Origin: Amaurobius ferox
Lineage: Eukaryota > Arthropoda > Arachnida > Araneae > Amaurobiidae
Direction: 5' to 3'
Length of the DNA: 64,000 bases
Assembly (NCBI GenBank): GCA_951213105.1
Contig: OX578138.1
Coordinates: 68,318,537-68,382,536 of the forward strand
Part shown: piece after piece, positions 58,518 to 64,000 of the stretch
How positions within the stretch are numbered: the stretch's first letter is position 1
Layout of the letters: every line of letters starts with the position of its first letter
Program-made: the position numbers and the translations under genes
The notes under the pieces: generated by a model
What the model saw: the letters and a program-made list of their open reading frames with translations, nothing else
The model's database searches: none
What the model was told of the DNA's origin: nothing

Positions 58518-59841
58518 TTCAGAACTAGAGCTCCTATACTACAGGCTGACTTATCAAGCATATTGAAGCCCAGTCAGGTTTCTACGAATACATGGGTTAC
58601 CATATTTGGCGGTTTAACACGTGCTCCAAATATTGATTTTTATAGGTATTTGATAATGTTAACAAATTTACAATTGAGTTATATTTTTATAAATATGAAT
58701 TAGATTGGAGTAACATTTGTAATTACGCGACACTTATTAACAAGAGTCAAAAATATGATTCTCACTCTATAAGCAGATTAACAAATAGATGGACATGTTT
58801 TTCATTATTAATTTTTTTGCAAAAATCCGGTCTTATTAAAATTTATGAAATACTTTGATGTGTATTTCTATTTTACATCTGTTACACTTCTAACATTATA
58901 CAGAATAAAATATGGTCTTATTATGAGCTCAGAAAAACCTTGAATTATTTGAAATACCTGTACTAATTAATGAAAAGTTGCTTTTGAAATATATATTTAT
59001 GATGATACATAGTAGTGTGTGAATTATCCGGGGGGGGGGGGGGAGGGTACTTTAAAATAAAAATGTGTATTTAATTTTAATGGTACTAAAATTTTAAAGA
59101 GGGGTAATTTTGTTATATATAGATTAGATATTATTATGTATAGATTAGATAAATACAGTATTTAAAATTTTAATAAAAATAATAAATTACATAAATCTGT
59201 GTTGTAAACGATATATTTTTTATGTCTAGTACAAAAGAATTGATGTAGTACTATAAAAGATAATATTGAGGAAATCCTCTAAACATAGCGCCAATGTTTA
59301 AAAAAATGATTGGCGCCAATCATCGTCTTGGCGATGAAAATATCAGTGCCGTTCCAAAGTAAATTCGAGTCATTCAGACATAATTTCTATCAGTTTTTAG
59401 TAAATAAATCCTATTTGATCATTCATTATCTTTTATGATAAATGCATTTCGATTTGTTTACCACTTCAGCTTATGTTTACATAATTATTATAATATGGTA
59501 AGATTTCCACTTTGCGACAGTTTGTTAGCAGTAGGATTCTACAATTTTATGATTCATTATACTCTAAAAATGCAATAAAGTGTATAAAACTTGAAATATA
59601 TTGGTGGTAACATGCATAAATCTTTAATATGTATATATATATAATTTGAAGCAATTATACTGTTAAGTTTGGAAGAGAGAATAACACATTCAGGACTACA
59701 AACCACGTTTACTTAGTTAAGACTATAACAAATAAAAGTCAATAACACTACATATTACAGTTACCGAAATTATAAAATCAGTGTTTAAAATACTACTTTA
59801 TATAAAAATAGAAGTTTCAATTACAATATTGTAAAATTTAG

Positions 59842-59993
59842 CTTTTACAAGTATGCTCCTGTACCGAGTATCCAATGATTTTGCCGAATATCATTATTAT
59901 AAGCTATTTTTTTATTCCCTCTTCATTTTTGGGAAAGCGAAATGACCTAAATCTTTTTCTAATATGTTTAGAGCAGTTTCGTGCAGAACACCT
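59842..59993 (-). pseudogene. THAP-domain exon remnant of element 1
   Basis: The minus-strand frame across the solo LTR insertion reads F-G-R then CSARNCSKHIRKRFRSFRF and PKNEE, then a stop. This matches the start of THAP zinc-finger domains (MxxCSAxxCxN...KG.. .FRFP.), keeping both first cysteines (C-x4-C). The expected start codon position holds TTT instead of ATG, by comparison with the second copy. The LTR with its AGGTG duplication interrupts codon 3. A later piece reads HWILGTGAYL before a stop, out of frame. The domain is dead. Confidence 0.75.
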
Positions 59994-60976
59994 TGTGGGA
60001 CGTAAACTAAGAAAGATAAAAGCTTTAATTATAAAATTCATTAAGTAATTATAATTTATTATTTAATGTTAAATCCATTACTATGACCTGGCCGTTGATT
60101 CTCATATAGTGGAATTAATTTAATGTGCATTGCTTGTTGTGCCGCAATAAACCCTCCAATTATTTTTACTTTTTGTGTGAGTCCTGTAAAGGAATATTAT
60201 TAATTATTAATAAAAATATTAGACCAATTTAAACTTAACAATAACATTTATTTAAGACATAAAATACCTATTAAATTCATTTAGGATAATTACATGCTTA
60301 TTATTCACTTAGGAAGACAGCATGTGAGAGGGGAGCACGTGAGACCCTTAACCATATATCAAATGTATTTAATAACCTGTGGATATTTGAGGGACACATA
60401 CCTTCAATTTGGGCCTTTGCAATAGACCATAATGCTTGCAAATACTTGGTTGCACTGAACATATCCTAGATCTAACTTATTTGGGAACTTCCACGCGATA
60501 TTCTGCTTCTTCAGTATTGTTATTCTATCATATTGGCAGGCACGCCTCCGCCCGAGTCATAACGTCGCAGTCGTTGCACACATCTTATTTCAGTCAAAAT
60601 TCATAATCGTCTCCTAAGTCAAAATCTAACTGTTTCGTCAAAGTCTGATCTCCATCTCTTTTCTTCTGCATCTCCATCTCTCATTCTCGTTGTCTGATCC
60701 AAGCTGTGGTTCCCTCGGCGGGGGGAGGGTGTAGCTCCGCCTTTCTTCTTTGTGGCGCTCATTGGTTCTTCTTAACCCAATGGCATCATTTCACATTTAG
60801 CAAGGCCTCTCTCAGCCCCTCTGGTATGGCACCCCTAAATTTATAGTATCTTGACCTTTAGGTTAACTTCGTCATAAACCTCGGTGCCAGCCAGACTACA
60901 GCTCTGTTAGCCGTTCTGGGCATCATAAATTCCACAAATAAAAGTGTCTCATGTGAGAACAATTTCTGGTCTCACA
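59994..60976 (-). mobile_element. Solo LTR with 5-bp TSD
   Basis: On the minus strand it starts TGTGAGACCAGAAAT (60976) and ends CGTCCCACA (59994), obeying TG...CA. CACCT on the plus strand lies at 59989-59993 and 60977-60981. It is 983 bp and matches the interrupted LTR at 1-2387. The internal region was lost by LTR-LTR recombination. It inserted into the THAP exon of the P-like element, so it is younger than that element. Confidence 0.9.
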
Positions 60977-61118
60977 CACCTACCAAAAATTATTTCAATA
61001 GTACTTCTTAAAGTGAAAATATGAATAGAACTAATGCTAATGGATTACGCTTTCGGCCTGGGTGGGCTTCAATATGCTTGACGAGTCAGCTCGTATATAG
61101 AGGAGCCTTATTCAGAAC

Positions 61119-61529
61119 TAAGGCTCCTTTATATACGAGCTGACTCATCAAGCATATTGAAGTCCACCATAGCTGGAAGCGCAATCCATTAGCATTAGCT
61201 TTATTCGCATTTTCACTTTAGGAAGTATAATTTAAATAATTATGGGTGGTTGTTCTGCACTAATTTACTCTAATCATTCTAGAAAGGGTTTTAGGCTATT
61301 TCGCTTTTCTAGAAATGAAGAAAGAAGAAAACAATGGCTAATAAATAATTGGATACCCGGTACTGGAGCATACTTGTGCGAGCTATGTTCTACAATATTC
61401 TAATTCAAACTTCTTTTTTTATATAAAGTATTTATTTTAAACATTTATTTTATAATTTCTGTAACTATAGTATGGAATCCTATGGGCTTCAATATGCTCG
61501 ATAAGTCAGCCTGTAGTAGAGGAGTTCTA
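61119..61529 (+). mobile_element. P-like element 2, internally deleted (411 bp)
   Basis: It is flanked by TTCAGAAC (61111-61118 and 61530-61537). The left end TAAGGCTCC... is nearly identical for about 107 bp to the reverse complement of element 1's right end. The right end ...GGAGTTCTA resembles element 1's left end. It retains the 5' region with a short THAP frame and then jumps to the 3' terminus. Confidence 0.8.
61242..61403 (+). pseudogene. Short THAP-like frame in element 2
   Basis: The intact ATG-to-stop frame encodes 53 residues: MGGCSALIYSNHSRKGFRLF then RFSRNEERRKQWLINNWIPG and TGAYLCELC. It aligns with the THAP zinc finger (C2CH), a sequence-specific DNA-binding domain found at the N-terminus of P-element transposases. 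Of the zinc ligands the first Cys (C4) is kept, the second is Tyr (Y9), the third is C46 and the expected His is Cys (C49). The central loop is shorter than normal. It stops right after the last ligand, so no catalytic part can be made. Zinc binding is doubtful. Confidence 0.7.
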
Positions 61530-61537
61530 TTCAGAAC

Positions 61538-62140
61538 CGTGACGTCACCTCCACCTAGACACAAACCGGTGCCTTTGAAACGGAAGCTTGGGGGTAACGG
61601 GCGATGGGAACTTCTTTCGCCCGCCGCGATGAATTTTAATATCATGACTTCTTTAAAATTCCGATCCAGCGGCCAATATTAATTATTTCTTGACCAGATT
61701 GGGCTTGTAAGAAAACCAGATAATTGAGCTTTGTTACTAGTCGAAATTATGAGTACTTTTTACTATGCTAGAATTTAAAAACCAAAAATCGTTTTCTTGA
61801 GCCAAAAGTGACTTTGTTTTAAAATCTTTAAAAAATATTAGAAATCGAAATTGAGATTTGAAATTGATATATTGATATGTCAGATCTTTCCAGTGGTGTG
61901 ATTTGTTTTTTTCTACGATGTCTAGATCGTGGAGAAAAAAAGGGCAACAAACGGTCGAAATCGCATAAAACATAAATAACAAAAAAAAATAATTAAGATT
62001 TTAAAAATCGGTTTTCAGGTGTCACCTCCCCCCCCCCCCCCCGCAGGTCTCTGATTGCCAAATTTCGTAGCTCTCCGACACGCGGTCGCGAAACGTATAG
62101 TGTATAAGACACACAGAGACACAAAAACATTGCCTTTTAT
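61538..62140. other. Non-coding stretch
   Basis: A GC-richer segment (61538-61640) follows the P-like element, then AT-rich sequence and a run of 16 C near 62026. No gene was recognised. Confidence 0.35.
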
Positions 62141-63430
62141 TAACCCTTTGCAACAAAGTTGAAAAGTATTTATGACTTTGTTCATTCTGTCTGTCTGTCT
62201 GTCTGTCTGTCCGTTAGCACAATAACTGTCGTAAAAATGACTTAATCAAAATGAAATTTTAGTATGTTGTTCAGACGGTCTGTAGGACATATCGGAATAT
62301 AAATGAATAATATCACCCAATTAGTTTTGGATTGAACCTTGGTTGAAAAAATGAAATACATTGAGCCCTATGGGACCTAATTCTTCAAACATTTTTTAAG
62401 CTAAGTTGAAATTCATAAATTGCTTCGAAAAAATTGTTCCATGAAATATATAAAAAAAAAATTCAGTGAAATATATTCAGTAGTTTTTTAAATAAAAATT
62501 AAAATAATAATTACGACTCTTATATGAAGCGATCACGTGACCATGTTATGAAAAGATCACGTGAGCCACTTCAAAATGATATATGGCATCCATCTTGTCT
62601 CAAAATCGTGATTTTTAAAGTTCTTTTTATTTCCTATTGAGTGCTGTATCCGTCCTAGAGCCACTTTAGTTTTGTTTAAATTCTGTGCATCTACATACTG
62701 AAACAACGCAATTACAATATATTTGAGTTTAATGCTCATCCAAATTTGATTATTTCTACAACGAAGCCTATTTTTCACTTATGTAAAATGTAAACAGCAA
62801 AATATGTAGAATGAGTTGTATTAGAATTACTGTATATCTTTAACGCACAATTATTTACCTCATGGAGTCTGTATAGCTGATATGAATGAAATATTCATTG
62901 ATTTTACAAAGAGAAGGACGAATTTTTTCAATGAAGTTTTGAGCATAGAGTTTAATTACTTGTAGCTCGATGGTCTTAATTTTTAAATAAAATAAATTAT
63001 TATAGTATTTTGATGAATTAAATGAATGGGAAGTTGTTTTTGAATGAAATGCTGCTTTTATAGAGAGAGCCAGGCGTGTTATATTTCGATGCCGTCATTT
63101 GAATAAATTTCAGTTGTTTTCGATGAAGTTTTCAAATATAATGAATTATTGTAGTATTATAATAATTTTAAAAACATTACCGAGGAATGTATCGCATTTT
63201 AGAGATGTTTAAACCAGACAATTTATATTTCAATGCCGTCATTTGAATGAAGTTCATTTTTTTCTATGAAGGTTTAAGTTTTCAAATATAATAAATTAAT
63301 GTAGTATTGTGATAAGTGTTAAAATATTACCGAGGAATGTATTGCATTTTAGACATGTTTAAATAAAATTGCATTGAAGTTGGAAAGTGTTTCATAATCA
63401 ATGCTTTAAGCATGATTGATCTTTCTTGTT
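62141..63430 (+). repeat. Family C element, full length
   Basis: This is the best reference copy. It starts TTAACCCTTTGCAACAAAGT, then (CTGT)n at about 62186-62212. The block with 'aataactgtcgtaaaaatg' and 'gaaattttagtatg' follows, then a body of about 1.1 kb with some internal repetition (the 'gccgtcatttgaat' block near 63092 and 63236). It ends GGAAAGTGTTTCATAATCAATG, a short hairpin and 'gatctttcttgtt'. There is no coding frame. After it, 63431-64000 shows nothing recognisable. Confidence 0.88.
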
Positions 63431-64000
63431 ATTTAAGATTCCTACTCAATATATAGTCTCTGCAACTCTTTGTCTATCTCATTTAGTTGTTGAATTTGTT
63501 ATACCAACTGTTTAAATTCTACGCTAGGGGTGCTGCAATATATTTTATTCGACGAAGTATGGTCATTTCAATCTTGTCTACTCATTAACAAAGTTGTAAT
63601 GCTTTGTCTACTGAGTAGACAATTCTCTATGATTCTATTATTGACATTCTTCGTCTGTCTCGCTTTGTTGCCGAGTAAGTTATCCCAGCTGTTAAAATTC
63701 GCCGCTAGGAGTGTTGTAATATCCTTTATTCAATCAAGTATAGCCACTTTACTATAGATAGACCTAACATGACATTCATGGATTTCCCTTTTAAATATAT
63801 TATATTTTTAATAAATTTAAAATGTAATATTTTTAGAACGTGTTTAGACTATAGGAAAATTTAAGCAATATTTATTTTCTCTTAACGTTTATGTTAGAAA
63901 AATTGCAATGCTACTCATAAGCAAACACCAACAGCAAAAATGCACCAAGCAATGTTCAAAACTATTTACTTGAAAAATAGTGCATTGGATCATGCTGGCA

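Larger units (their letters stand above)
58526..61110 (-). mobile_element. P-like (THAP) transposon remnant, element 1
   Basis: TTCAGAAC lies directly outside both ends (58518-58525 and 61111-61118), an 8-bp duplication as made by P elements. TIRs of about 45 bp pair: TAGAGCTCC...gactta.tcaagcatattgaagccca on the left with the reverse complement on the right. Read on the minus strand it starts at 61110 and leads into a THAP-coding region. It is split by a solo LTR; without that it is about 1.6 kb. A poly-G run of 14 lies at about 59028-59041. No further transposase region was recognised. Confidence 0.75.

Noticed and set aside
60084..60185. Exon-like minus-strand segment (TTTACAG acceptor, open frame, GT after it)
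   Set aside because: It falls inside the solo LTR delimited by CACCT duplications, and the reading matched no known domain.

Overview
This is a eukaryotic, AT-rich, intron-like stretch that is almost entirely transposon-derived. Two things point to an arthropod, most probably a chelicerate and plausibly an orb-weaving spider. One is a correctly spliced exon of a TRPM ion-channel gene. The other is the repeat mix: Tc1/mariner, hAT/ZMYM-like and P/THAP-like elements, tRNA- and 5S-headed SINEs, and microsatellite-bearing short elements. The spider assignment is an inference from recollection of such genomes; the sequence alone does not prove it.

The only host coding sequence I can support is a 202-bp exon at 53091-53292 on the minus strand. 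It has a canonical acceptor, a GTAAGT donor and an uninterrupted frame matching the N-terminal region of TRPM channels. If the flanking exons are outside the window, most or all of the 64 kb is TRPM intron.

Layout. 1-2387: an LTR fragment (minus) split by a decayed hAT/ZMYM1-like element that has a perfect 8-bp target duplication. 2.4-8.3 kb: old repeat fragments. 8362-9923: a complete but dead Tc1-like element with a nested 179-bp insert. 10.8-12.3 kb: a second decayed Tc1 transposase (minus) and an unclassified inverted-repeat element. 13-19 kb: microsatellite elements (families B and C) and a 666-bp mariner-like element with about 150-bp TIRs. 22065-27685: a young LTR retrotransposon, non-autonomous because it carries gag and protease but no reverse transcriptase or integrase. 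28.5-31.3 kb: family C elements, one carrying a SINE whose head is 5S rRNA. 32-40 kb and 45-47.5 kb: clusters of family A elements. 41-50.7 kb: SINEs of three families. 54-57 kb: families C and A. 57.4-58.1 kb: a tandem SINE array. 58526-61529: two P-like elements placed head to head around a shared 8-bp sequence, one split by a solo LTR. 62.1-63.4 kb: a full-length family C copy.

The most interesting signals are structural. (i) Families A and C differ in sequence but share one layout: an end hairpin, a nearby microsatellite, a subterminal inverted repeat and a second short hairpin, which resembles Helentron-derived DINE-1/HINE elements. (ii) A similar sequence block directly follows the microsatellite in at least four families. 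(iii) One SINE body is found with either a tRNA head or a 5S rRNA head. (iv) The 8-mer TTCAGAAC occurs three times, at both outer boundaries and the junction of the paired P-like elements. All comparisons were made by eye; no database search was possible.
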